From the NCBI GenBank assembly GCA_904420145.1, contig CAJFUI010000082.1:1-41153 (forward strand): a stretch of 41,153 nucleotides of DNA, in the 5' to 3' direction. Positions 22,947 through 30,511 of this stretch are shown piece after piece. Within the stretch, counting starts at the first letter, position 1. Each line of letters starts with the position of its first letter. The notes under the pieces were generated by a model that was given only the letters and a program-made list of their open reading frames with translations, was not told where the DNA came from and searched no databases. A program made the position numbers and the translations under genes. This stretch comes from an uncultured Oscillospiraceae bacterium (lineage in GTDB: Bacteria; Bacillota; Clostridia; Oscillospirales; Oscillospiraceae).

Positions 22947-23250
22947 AACCTTTCTGAAACTTGCGCTTCTTTTCTACGGGAAAGTATAGCTTGTCCCGCC
23001 GCGCCCTTTTTGTCGAACGCTGTCGCGGCGGACGGAATATTTTCCAGCCTCCCCAACGCGTCCTGTCATCCCACAATTTCGCTGTGCAAAAGCATGTAAA
23101 TTGGCCATGTACCGCTTTCAGCGGCACGGCCATGAAAGCAAAAGCGCGTGGGCCGTTTCCGGCCCACATGCGCAAAAACTTCATGCGCTCCGGCTTTTGC
23201 CTGTGTTCGCGGTGCGCTTTCAGTACATGAAGTTTTTTGCCCCGCAGGCG
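22947..23250. repeat. Intergenic region with nested inverted repeats
   Basis: The gap between spoIIAA and the sigma gene holds no gene but several hairpins: CCGCT/AGCGG with TTC loop (23112-23124), GTGGGCCG (23148-23155) with CGGCCCAC (23160-23167), and AAAAACTTCATG (23174-23185) with CATGAAGTTTTT (23226-23237), 12 perfect pairs around a 40-base loop. The last looks like a terminator readable in either direction. The stretch 23080-23240 is much more symmetric than ordinary spacer DNA. Function unknown. Confidence 0.5.
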
Positions 23251-23251
23251 C

Positions 23252-23276
23252 AACCTCGCCGCCCTTTTTTCGTCTA
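23252..23276 (+). promoter_or_regulatory. ECF-type promoter (AAC-N16-CGTC)
   Basis: AACC at 23252-23255 and CGTCTA at 23271-23276, with 16 bases between AAC and CGTC, match the usual ECF sigma promoter. It precedes the ECF sigma gene, so autoregulation is likely. Confidence 0.6.
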
Positions 23277-23312
23277 TAGGGGTGAAAGCTTTCAAAAAAG
23301 GAGCAGCTGCCT

Positions 23313-23867
23313 ATGGAAGACCGGGACATCGTTACCCTGTTTTGGGCCCGCTCGGAGCAGGCCATCGCAGAAACCGCCCGCAAGTACGGCGCCTACTGCC
23401 GCACCATTATCGGCCGCATTCTCCCCTCCCGGGAGGATGCGGAGGAGTGTCTGAGCGACACCTATTGGGGCGCTTGGAACTCCATGCCGCCCCAGCGTCC
23501 CCGCTGTCTGCCGCCCTTGTTAGGGCGCATCGCCCGGAATGCGGCCCTGGACCGCTACCGCAGCAACAGCGCCCAGAGGCGCAGCGGCGCCTTTGAGGCC
23601 GTCTTAGACGAGCTGGCCGAGTGCCTGGGCGGCGGCAGCGCGGAGGAGGCGCTGGATGCAGCCCTGCTGGAGGACGCCCTCCGGCGCTTCCTCTCCGCTC
23701 TCCCCCAAACCAGCCGGCGGGTCTTTCTGCGGCGGTACTGGTACTGCGAGAGCATCGAGGAGATCGCCGCAGCCTTCTCCTTTTCCCCATCCAAGGTGAA
23801 ATCTATGCTCCACCGCGCCCGGCAGGGGCTGAAGCAATTCTTACAGGAGGAGGGATTTTCCCTATGA
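23313..23867 (+). CDS. ECF-type RNA polymerase sigma factor
   Basis: 184 residues. Region 2 is around YGAYCRTIIGRILPSREDAEECLSDTYWGAWNSMPP; region 4 is FLSALPQTSRRVFLRRYWYCESIEEIAAAFSFSPSKVKSMLHRARQGLKQFL. AAAGGAG precedes the ATG. It overlaps the downstream gene as ATGA; that gene encodes a membrane protein that is probably its anti-sigma factor. The promoter just upstream has ECF form. The signal it responds to is unknown. Confidence 0.9.
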   Translation: MEDRDIVTLFWARSEQAIAETARKYGAYCRTIIGRILPSREDAEECLSDTYWGAWNSMPPQRPRCLPPLLGRIARNAALDRYRSNSAQRRSGAFEAVLDELAECLGGGSAEEALDAALLEDALRRFLSALPQTSRRVFLRRYWYCESIEEIAAAFSFSPSKVKSMLHRARQGLKQFLQEEGFSL

Positions 23868-24688
23868 AAAAAGAGGAACTGTTCCGCGCCATCGGCGCGG
23901 CGGAGGAGGAGCAGGTCATGGACGCCTTAGCCGCCCCCAAGCGCCGCCGCGGTCCCCGCTATCTGGCCGCGGCCGCCTGCCTCGTCTTGCTTGCGGCGGC
24001 GGGGCTGGCTCTTCCCCGGATTCTGCGGGGGGGCGGCTCTACCCCCGTGGATACCCAGTATTCCGTCAATGTGGCGCTGTCGGAGCTGTCAAAGCCGCCT
24101 GAGGGCAGCGGCAGCAGTCAATCCGCCGACCTCGTCTGGCTGGAGCCGGAGGAGATCTTCGCCCTTGACACCGTCATCTTCCGGGGCACGGTGGAGGAGA
24201 TGCGCTGCTATGAAGCCCACGGCGCCTACGACCACGTCTTCACCGTGGCGGCCATCGCCGTCTCGGAGGTCTACCGAGGGGAGGTGGAGGATACCTGTAC
24301 CCTCTACCTCAATGTGGTGCCCGGCCATGTCACCAACTCCCTCGCCGGTCCCTTGGACGATCTGCGTGTGGGCAGCGAGGCCATCTTTATGGCCTATCCC
24401 GCCACAGCGGAGACCGGCGTGCGCACAGACAAGGGCTTTTTCTGCTACGCCGACGCGGCGGACTTCTACTGCGGCGAGGGCATCCGCTTGGTTTTTTTGG
24501 ACTCCGGCGAGGGGCTGGAATTTGAGCGGGAGGTCTATCAGGAGATCGCCGGCGCCGCCTCCCTCGACGAGGTGGAGGACTATATCCGGCGGATGATCGG
24601 CGAGGAGAGCGGCGGGGCAGAGGACGCGGAGCAGGGCACCCAGGAAAGCGGCGCCGCCCCGGCGGACTCCGGTTCTGGCGGGGCGTAG
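23864..24688 (+). CDS. Probable membrane-bound anti-sigma factor
   Basis: 274 residues from the ATG overlapping the sigma stop. A short cytoplasmic start (MKKEELFRAIGAAEEEQVMDAL), basic RRRG, one membrane helix (about 31-52, YLAAAACLVLLAAAGLALP) and a large outside domain. There is no HxxxCxxC zinc motif, so it is not a ZAS-type anti-sigma. The outer domain resembles proteins coded with sigma factors in this group but has no name I recognise. The tail is acidic and Gly/Ala/Ser-rich. A terminator follows. Confidence 0.65.
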   Translation: MKKEELFRAIGAAEEEQVMDALAAPKRRRGPRYLAAAACLVLLAAAGLALPRILRGGGSTPVDTQYSVNVALSELSKPPEGSGSSQSADLVWLEPEEIFALDTVIFRGTVEEMRCYEAHGAYDHVFTVAAIAVSEVYRGEVEDTCTLYLNVVPGHVTNSLAGPLDDLRVGSEAIFMAYPATAETGVRTDKGFFCYADAADFYCGEGIRLVFLDSGEGLEFEREVYQEIAGAASLDEVEDYIRRMIGEESGGAEDAEQGTQESGAAPADSGSGGA

Positions 24689-24760
24689 GAATGGGCGCTG
24701 TGATTTTCCCGCTGCGTAGGCAGACCTTTTCCGTGAAATAGAATAGGGCCTATAAAAATA

Positions 24761-24800
24761 AGAGCGTGCTCCGGCAAATGCCGGAGCACGCTCTCTTGTC
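24761..24800 (+). terminator. Bidirectional terminator
   Basis: AGAGCGTGCTCCGGC (24761-24775) pairs perfectly with GCCGGAGCACGCTCT (24780-24794) across AAAT; CTTGTCTTTT follows. It separates the anti-sigma gene from the convergent ytvI. Confidence 0.85.
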
Positions 24801-24833
24801 TTTTCTCCGCAACGCCGGCCGCCGTGACCGGCT

Positions 24834-25880
24834 CTATTTCCACAGCCGAATGAAGCCGCCGTCCTGCAGCTGCTTGACAAACAGCAGCGCGATAGGCAGC
24901 AGCAGCATTCCCCCCACACCAAAGAGGCAGAAGCCCAGGTAGCTGGCCAGCAGAGCCGTCAGCGGCGGGAGCCCCACCTGGGCCGCCATGAGCCGTGGCT
25001 CCAGGAGATTTCGCACCAGCAGAATGATGGCGTAGAGGGCCAGCAGAGCCACCCCCCGGGGCACGCTGCCAAGGAGCAGGTGGTAGATACTCCATGGAAT
25101 GAGCACCGTCCCAGTTCCGAGGACCGGCAGGGCGTCGATCACCGCCACCACCACCGCCGTCAGCAGGGCGTAGTCCAGCTTCAGGTACCAGAACCCCAGC
25201 AGCAGCATGCAGAAGGTGATGAAGCAGAGGATGCTCTCGGCCTTCAGCCACTTCCAGAAGGTGCTGCGCAGGCATTTCATCATCCCCCGGGCCTTTTTCT
25301 GCCAGCCGCTGGGGATCTGCCGGCGGATAAAGCGGAGAATCTCGGGGTAGGACAGGGTGGTGAAATAGACCGACAGAACGGTGGTAAACAAAAAGAGCAC
25401 CACTTGGGGCAGCCGCCCCATCCAGCCGGAGGCCCAGCTCAGCAGCTCCCCTGACAGTGTGCCCACCATGGACAGCCCCTCCTTGGACAGCTGCTGGAGG
25501 GTGTTGTCCAGCCAGAGACGGATCTCCTCGGGGCAGGCCCGGTAAAACCCGTCGTAGCGGAGGCTGATCTCGTCCATCAGGGCGGGCAGCGCCTTCAAGG
25601 CGGCCGGCAGGCGCTCAATGAGGCCCCCCCCCTCCTCGATGAGCTTTCCCACCATGGCGCACAGGACCAGCACCAGCATTGTCAAAAAGATGGACGTCAG
25701 CGCCGCAGCAGCAAACTTCCGGCGGAATCCAAAGCGCCGGCGGCACCAGAGCACGCAGGGCTCCAGCAGCACCGCAAAGGTCAGGGAAATGACAAAGGGC
25801 AGCAGCGGCACAAACAGAAAGCGGACCACCAAATAGGCGCCGAGAGCCGCAAGAAGGATACGCAGCCATCTATTGTGCAA
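24834..25880 (-). CDS. ytvI: YtvI-type membrane protein (AI-2E/PF01594 family)
   Basis: 348 residues from a TTG at 25880 with AAAGGAGG ten bases upstream; an earlier in-frame TTG (25901) overlaps the ribosome site itself. About seven hydrophobic segments, with the family's central soluble helices (LIEEGGGLIERLPAALKALPALM) and VVVAVIDALPVLGTGTVLIPWSI near the end. The length and pattern match sporulation integral membrane protein YtvI. Its function is unclear; PF01594 members are thought to be transporters. Confidence 0.8.
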   Translation of the reverse strand: MHNRWLRILLAALGAYLVVRFLFVPLLPFVISLTFAVLLEPCVLWCRRRFGFRRKFAAAALTSIFLTMLVLVLCAMVGKLIEEGGGLIERLPAALKALPALMDEISLRYDGFYRACPEEIRLWLDNTLQQLSKEGLSMVGTLSGELLSWASGWMGRLPQVVLFLFTTVLSVYFTTLSYPEILRFIRRQIPSGWQKKARGMMKCLRSTFWKWLKAESILCFITFCMLLLGFWYLKLDYALLTAVVVAVIDALPVLGTGTVLIPWSIYHLLLGSVPRGVALLALYAIILLVRNLLEPRLMAAQVGLPPLTALLASYLGFCLFGVGGMLLLPIALLFVKQLQDGGFIRLWK

Positions 25881-25930
25881 TATGGGCAATCCTCCTTTCA
25901 AAAACTCCGAAAAACTGTGCCCTTTGACGA

Positions 25931-25959
25931 TTGTCGGGCAAGGACAGTTGTGCTACACT
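25931..25959 (+). promoter_or_regulatory. Promoter of the ACT-hom-lysC operon
   Basis: TTGTCG (25931-25936), a 17-base spacer and TACACT (25954-25959), about 40 bases before the ACT-protein start. Confidence 0.55.
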
Positions 25960-26000
25960 GGTAGACATCGAGAACAAATGCCCACAGGAGGTGAACAGAG

Positions 26001-26441
26001 ATGAGTGGAAAAACCAGATTTTACATCGTCGCCGCGGAGGCCCTGCCGGAGATTTTTATTAAAGTGGCCGAGGCCAAGCGCATGCTGCAGACAGGTGAGG
26101 CCGGAACCGTAGGCGCCGCCACCAAGAAGGTGGGCATCAGCCGCAGCGCTTTCTATAAATATAAGGACTCCGTTCAGCCCTTCAACAACATGCAGGCGGG
26201 ACACATCATCACCTTTTACGCCATGCTCAAGGATAACCCCGGCGTACTCAGCTGCATCCTCTCTATCTTTGCCAACAGCGGCGCGAATATTCTGACCATC
26301 AACCAGTCGATCCCCACCAACGGCTGCGCCGCTGTCACCATTTCAGCGGAGACCTCTGAGATGGAGTGCTCCCTGGACGATCTGATGGCCCAGGCTGCCG
26401 CCGCCGCGGGTGTGGTGAAATTTGAGATTTTAGCCGGCTGA
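26001..26441 (+). CDS. ACT-domain regulator (PheB/UPF0735 family)
   Basis: 146 residues. The first half contains an HTH-like AATKKVGISRSAFYKYKDSV; the second is an ACT domain (IITFYAMLKDNPGVLSCILSIFANSGANILTINQSIPTNG). The family is UPF0735, called PheB in Bacillus. ACT domains bind amino acids. As first gene before hom and lysC it probably senses threonine, lysine or a related amino acid and controls the operon, or acts directly on homoserine dehydrogenase. Both are inference. Confidence 0.85.
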   Translation: MSGKTRFYIVAAEALPEIFIKVAEAKRMLQTGEAGTVGAATKKVGISRSAFYKYKDSVQPFNNMQAGHIITFYAMLKDNPGVLSCILSIFANSGANILTINQSIPTNGCAAVTISAETSEMECSLDDLMAQAAAAAGVVKFEILAG

Positions 26442-26481
26442 TGCCGGAAGCTATGGAGAATTTATAGAAGGAGAAACAGAT

Positions 26482-27666
26482 ATGGCAAACATCGCAATCA
26501 TGGGTTTTGGCACAGTGGGCGCCGGTGTGGCGGAGGTGGTCCGCATGAACGGCGCCTCTATTGCTGAAAAATTGGGTGAGGAGATTCAAATCAAGTATAT
26601 TCTTGATATCCGGGATTTTTCCAACAGCCCCTATGCAGATAAGATGATTAAGGACTTCGCCGTCATCGAAAACGACCCCGAGGTGGATGTGGTGGTGGAG
26701 ACTATCGGCGGCGCCAAGGTGGCCCTTGATTTTACCCGCCGGGCACTGCAGGCCGGCAAGCATGTGGTCACCTCCAACAAGGAGCTGGTGGCCACCCACG
26801 GCAGAGAACTCCTCGCCATCGCTAAGGAGCGCAACGTCAACTACCTCTTCGAGGCCAGCGTAGGCGGCGGCATCCCCGTGCTCCGTCCCCTCTACCAGTG
26901 CCTCGCCGCCAACCAGATCGAAGAGATCGCCGGCATCCTCAACGGCACCACCAACTATATCCTCACCCGCATGGTTAAGGGCGGCATCTCCTTTGCCGAC
27001 GCGCTGAAGGAGGCCCAGTCCAAGGGCTACGCCGAGGCGGACCCCACCGCCGACGTGGAGGGCATCGACGCCTGCCGGAAGATCTGCATTCTCTCCAATC
27101 TCGCCTGGGGCCGGGAGGTGGCGCCGGAGAAGGTCGCCACCGAGGGCATCAGCTCTATCCACCTCCGTGATGTGGACATCGCCGCCTCTGCCGGCTACCG
27201 TATCAAGCTGCTGGGTCGGGCCTTCCGGCTCCCTGACGGCCGCCAGACGGCCTATGTGGCCCCCCATTTAGTGCCGGAGAGCTGCCCCATCGCCACTGTA
27301 GACGATGTGTTCAACGGCATTATGATTCGCGGCAACGCTGTGGGCGACGTCATGTTCTATGGCCGTGGCGCCGGCGACCTGCCTACCGCCTCCGCCGTCC
27401 TCGGCGACGTCATTGACGCCCTGCAGCACCGCTCCAAGCGCCGCAATCTCGGCTGGGAGGAAAGCGCTGAGATCACAGACGCCGGAGTGCTCCCCATGAA
27501 GTGGTATCTCCGGGGAGACTTCTCCGCCAGCGATGCCGAGGCAGTCTGCGGCGGCAAGGTGGAGGTTCTCGCCGACGGTGCCGTGATCACGCCGGAGCTC
27601 TCCAGCGCGGAGGCCAAGGCGGCTGCGGAAAAACTCTGTGCCGTGGCCATGCTCCACGTATTATAA
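26482..27666 (+). CDS. hom: Homoserine dehydrogenase
   Basis: 394 residues. N-terminal NAD(P)-binding GFGTVGAGV, then ETIGG, TSNKELVATHG, FEASVGGGIPVLRPL, GILNGTTNYILTRM and YAEADPTADVEGIDACRK. It reduces aspartate semialdehyde to homoserine, leading to threonine and methionine. Bacillus-type enzymes of about 430 residues have a C-terminal ACT domain; here that region is short and degenerate (MKWYLRGDF onward lacks the usual PGVL turn). Feedback control may depend on the ACT protein encoded upstream. Confidence 0.95.
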   Translation: MANIAIMGFGTVGAGVAEVVRMNGASIAEKLGEEIQIKYILDIRDFSNSPYADKMIKDFAVIENDPEVDVVVETIGGAKVALDFTRRALQAGKHVVTSNKELVATHGRELLAIAKERNVNYLFEASVGGGIPVLRPLYQCLAANQIEEIAGILNGTTNYILTRMVKGGISFADALKEAQSKGYAEADPTADVEGIDACRKICILSNLAWGREVAPEKVATEGISSIHLRDVDIAASAGYRIKLLGRAFRLPDGRQTAYVAPHLVPESCPIATVDDVFNGIMIRGNAVGDVMFYGRGAGDLPTASAVLGDVIDALQHRSKRRNLGWEESAEITDAGVLPMKWYLRGDFSASDAEAVCGGKVEVLADGAVITPELSSAEAKAAAEKLCAVAMLHVL

Positions 27667-27728
27667 TGGTAGCAGCGGGGGGCGGCCGCCTTCCGCAGTA
27701 TGAGACAAAGGAAAGAAGGTAGCTTAGA

Positions 27729-28943
27729 TTGAAACTGATTGTACAGAAATTCGGCGGAAGCTCCGTCAAGGACGCCCAGCACATTCAGAATGTAGCCGGT
27801 ATTATCGCCGATACCTATAAAGCCGGCAACAACGTGATCGTAGTGCTCTCCGCTCAAGGGGACACCACTGACGATCTGATCGCCAAGGCCAAGGAGATCA
27901 GCGACTACCCCTCTAAGCGGGAGATGGATATGCTGTTGTCCACCGGCGAGCAGATCTCCATCGCCCTGTGCGCCATGGCGCTGGAGAAGATGGGCATTCC
28001 CGCGGTGTCCCTTGCCGCATGGCAGGTGGGCATCCATACCAACCGCACTTACACCAATGCCCGCATCAAAACGATCGACCGGGACCGCATCCAGTCTGAG
28101 CTGGACCGCAAAAAGGTGGTCCTGGTGGCCGGTTTCCAGGGCGTCAACCGCTACGGCGATGTGACCACCCTTGGCCGGGGCGGCTCCGACACCAGCGCCG
28201 TAGCTCTGGCCGCCACCTTTAACGCCGACCTCTGCCAAATCTACACCGATGTGGACGGCGTTTACACCACCGATCCCCGGATCGTCCCCAACGCCATCAA
28301 ACTGCCTGAGATTACTTATGACGAGATGCTGGAGCTGGCCTCTCAGGGCGCACAGGTGCTCCACAACCGCAGTGTGGAGCTGGCGAAAAAATATAACGTC
28401 AATATGGAGGTTGTCTCCAGTCTGGAGAGAAAGCCCGGCACGAAAGTCAAGGAGGTTGCTAAAATGGAGAAAAATAACATCGCCGGAGTGGCGAAGGATA
28501 CCAGCATTGCACGGATCGCCCTTGTGGGCCTGGAGCACAGCCCCGGCATGGCCTTTAAGGTCTTCTCCCTGCTGGGGCAGGCCAAGATCAATGTGGACAC
28601 CATCATCCAGTCCATCGGCCGGGAGGAGCAGAAGGATATCAGCTTTACCGTCCCCAAGGACAATGTGGCCGAGGCGGTCAAGGTCTTAGAGGACAACCGG
28701 GAGAGCCTGAAGTTCGACCACATCACCGTGGACGACAAGATCGCCAAGGTGTCCATTGTGGGCGCCGGCATCATGACCACCCCCGGCGTGGCTGCTAAGA
28801 TGTTTGAGGCCCTCTATGACGCCAATATCAACATCCAGATGATCAACACCAGCGAGATCCGCGTCAGCGTGCTGATCGATCAGGAGGACGCCAACCGTGC
28901 GGTGAAGGCCGTCCACGACCGCTTCTTCGGCACTGAGGAGTAA
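27729..28943 (+). CDS. lysC: Aspartate kinase
   Basis: 404 residues from a TTG. KFGGSSVKD is the family start; GRGGSDTSAVALAA is the substrate loop; two ACT domains occupy the last 150 residues (VGLEHSPGMAFKVFSLLGQAKINVDTI and VGAGIMTTPGVAAKMFEALYDANI). It phosphorylates aspartate, the first step to lysine, threonine and methionine. Internal translation starts giving a separate beta subunit are known for Bacillus LysC and cannot be excluded here. It ends the operon with hom. Confidence 0.95.
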   Translation: MKLIVQKFGGSSVKDAQHIQNVAGIIADTYKAGNNVIVVLSAQGDTTDDLIAKAKEISDYPSKREMDMLLSTGEQISIALCAMALEKMGIPAVSLAAWQVGIHTNRTYTNARIKTIDRDRIQSELDRKKVVLVAGFQGVNRYGDVTTLGRGGSDTSAVALAATFNADLCQIYTDVDGVYTTDPRIVPNAIKLPEITYDEMLELASQGAQVLHNRSVELAKKYNVNMEVVSSLERKPGTKVKEVAKMEKNNIAGVAKDTSIARIALVGLEHSPGMAFKVFSLLGQAKINVDTIIQSIGREEQKDISFTVPKDNVAEAVKVLEDNRESLKFDHITVDDKIAKVSIVGAGIMTTPGVAAKMFEALYDANINIQMINTSEIRVSVLIDQEDANRAVKAVHDRFFGTEE

Positions 28944-28947
28944 GGAC

Positions 28948-28991
28948 AAAAAAGCCCTCTGCAGAATGGTACTTCTGCAGAGGGCTTTTTT
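28948..28991 (+). terminator. Strong rho-independent terminator after lysC
   Basis: A 19-base arm (28948-28966) pairs perfectly with 28973-28991 around TGGTAC, ending in TTTTTT. Because the arms begin with A6 it also serves the convergent GNAT gene. Confidence 0.95.
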
Positions 28992-29017
28992 CTGTCTTCC
29001 GCTGTGCGCGCCCATGC

Positions 29018-29503
29018 TTATATTGGTCCAAAGGATGAAGCGGGGCCTTCCGTATCTCGTTTTTCCTCGTGCCACAGGAGACGGGCACTGGTCTGAAAGC
29101 CAAAGCGCTCATAAAAATGGACGGCATCGTTCCCCTCCACCACCTTGACCTCCACGCGGCCCACATGGCTCCGGCGAAAGCGGGCCATGGCCCAATCCAT
29201 AAGCCCTCTGCCATATCCCTTTCCCCGGTGCGCTTTCAGGACGACTAAGTAATCCAGCCTGCCGTTTCTGCCCTCTATATCGATCTTGCAAAAGCCCGCT
29301 ACCCCTCCGTCCGTCTCGACGGCCGCAATATGGGAGATCCCTCTTGCCATACCCGCGGAAAAGCCCTCTAAGGTCTCCGGAAAGGGCCTGCTGGGGTAGG
29401 CGCCTGGAAAATGCAGGGAAACCTGATTGTGAAATTCTGCCAGCTCCGTGAGGCAGGGCAGCAGCCTGCCCAGCTCTCCGCTGCCGAGCTCCCGTATCTC
29501 CAT
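29018..29503 (-). CDS. GNAT-family N-acetyltransferase
   Basis: 161 residues from the ATG at 29501-29503 (GGGGGAG upstream). The frame stays open much further upstream, but that part crosses the RNA gene at 29642-29850 and is not protein. LDYLVVLKAHRGKGYGRGLMDWAMARF is motif A with the R/Q-G-x-G-K-like acetyl-CoA loop; NDAVHFYERFGF is motif B. The substrate is unknown. Confidence 0.85.
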   Translation of the reverse strand: MEIRELGSGELGRLLPCLTELAEFHNQVSLHFPGAYPSRPFPETLEGFSAGMARGISHIAAVETDGGVAGFCKIDIEGRNGRLDYLVVLKAHRGKGYGRGLMDWAMARFRRSHVGRVEVKVVEGNDAVHFYERFGFQTSARLLWHEEKRDTEGPASSFGPI

Positions 29504-29544
29504 AGCCAAATTTCTCCCCCGCAGACACAAATTTCTTTTTTTGA

Positions 29545-29640
29545 AAAATCCCAATTCTTTTGTGTGTTTCCGTCCCCGCAGGTGGCGGGAACAGCAAGGA
29601 GAAATCCGGCCTTGGGAACACAAAGCGGAATTGGGAATTT
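29545..29640. repeat. Long imperfect inverted repeat
   Basis: Around 29545-29571 and 29614-29640 the arms TCCCAATTC and GAATTGGGA pair perfectly and pairing continues through the TTTGTGT/ACACAAA part with small bulges. It lies between the predicted 6S RNA and the GNAT gene and may be a second terminator or processing site. The rest of the gap 29504-29932 holds the RNA gene and nothing else I can name. Confidence 0.45.
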
Positions 29641-29641
29641 G

Positions 29642-29850
29642 AAAAAAGGACCCCGCGATGGCCGTGCGCGCCCCGTTATAACCTGCACACACTGAGCAGG
29701 TGGGTCGCCTCCAACCGGCTTTACTGCTTCCAACTTCCAGCCGCAGACGGCGGCCGGGAGGCCTGCAAACCACCGGTTGATCCGGCATCCCGTATAACGA
29801 AATGTGGGTTAAAAAAAGGCGCGTCACGCACCCCGCAGGGTCCGTCTTGC
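29642..29850 (-). ncRNA. ssrS: Structured RNA, probably 6S RNA
   Basis: Read on the minus strand from about 29850: GGACCCTGCG near the 5' end pairs with CGCGGGGTCC at the 3' end, and GTGCG...CGCC pairs with GGCG...CGCAC. This closing stem is followed by a large central bubble with a T-run and small hairpins on each side (CCGG/CCGG and CTGC/GCAG). The top stem GGTGG.../...CCACC and GCCTCC/GGAGGC leads to a GC-rich tip. The 3' stem ends in TTTTTT. A rod of about 200 bases with a central open bubble is the architecture of 6S RNA, which binds vegetative RNA polymerase. A CATAAT minus-10 lies at 29863-29868. The U-run fixes the strand. Confidence 0.6.
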
Positions 29851-29932
29851 AAATACATCCCTATTATGGGAACTTTCTTTTATGAATAACGTCAAAAGAG
29901 GGGATGGAAAAAAATTTCCTGCAGAGGAAGGG

Positions 29933-30220
29933 TTACTCCTCGTCCTCTTCAAAGAGCTGCTGAACAAAGAGATCGTAGACCTCGCTGAGTTCCTCGTCGC
30001 TGTCTAAGGTAGACAGCAGCTCCTCCCCGTTTTCCACAATGCTCTTAAGGATAATCAGGCCGTAGTCCTCGCTCTCCTCATCGCCCTCCTCATCCACTGT
30101 GGGAAAGAAGGCCATGTAGGTCTGCCCCTTGTGCTCTAAGGCGTCCACATACTCCAGCTCAATATCGTTGCCATCCTCATCGGTGATGGTAATAAAATCC
30201 GGTCCGTATGACTCGCTCAT
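29933..30220 (-). CDS. DUF1292 protein
   Basis: 95 residues, very acidic. DFITITDEDGNDIELEYVDALEHKGQTYMAFFP and YGLIILKSI are the family's core. DUF1292 (YrzB-like) proteins are small conserved Firmicutes proteins of unknown function. It has its own good promoter (30260-30288) and lies divergently from the class A PBP gene. Confidence 0.85.
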   Translation of the reverse strand: MSESYGPDFITITDEDGNDIELEYVDALEHKGQTYMAFFPTVDEEGDEESEDYGLIILKSIVENGEELLSTLDSDEELSEVYDLFVQQLFEEDEE

Positions 30221-30259
30221 GCGCTCACCCTCCCTTGGCCGTTGTCTCCTGTTGCCCCT

Positions 30260-30288
30260 ATTGTACCCTCCTTTTCAGAAAATTGCAA
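30260..30288 (-). promoter_or_regulatory. Promoter of the DUF1292 gene
   Basis: On the minus strand TTGCAA (30283-30288), a 17-base spacer and TACAAT (30260-30265). No other element is obvious in the 290-base divergent gap except the opposing promoter. Confidence 0.7.
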
Positions 30289-30381
30289 TAGGAACTATGC
30301 GTAATGCCCCAAAGAGCACAAGTTGTTGTAGAATTTTGTCAGCCGCCTCTATAAATGTAGTAGGCACATGAAAAATAATAC

Positions 30382-30410
30382 TTTTCAAGCGGGGGTGATC
30401 GTGGTATAAT
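30382..30410 (+). promoter_or_regulatory. Promoter of the class A PBP gene
   Basis: TTTTCA (30382-30387), 17 bases, and an extended minus-10 TG-G-TATAAT (30402-30410). Confidence 0.65.
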
Positions 30411-30511
30411 ATTTTTAATTGTGGTTTGATGTTGATGCCTGCCACAGCTGTGACAGTGGTATGTTTTGGAAGGCAGAAATTGGATAACTCTTGAAAAGGA
30501 GGTGTTCCGTG

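Noticed and set aside
26335-27267. 310-codon frame opposite hom
   Set aside because: Antisense of a conserved enzyme, with composition typical of reverse frames.
27357-28538. 393-codon frame on the minus strand across hom and lysC
   Set aside because: It covers two well-defined enzymes and has no ribosome site or recognisable domain.
29701-29760. SRP RNA domain suspected from GGAAG...GGAAGCAG on the minus strand
   Set aside because: The order of the conserved tetraloop and internal-loop bases of SRP RNA is not met, and the closing stem with central bubble fits 6S RNA better.
29504-29827. N-terminal extension of the GNAT protein
   Set aside because: The extra part runs through the predicted 6S RNA and its terminator; the ATG at 29503 has its own ribosome site and gives the normal GNAT length.
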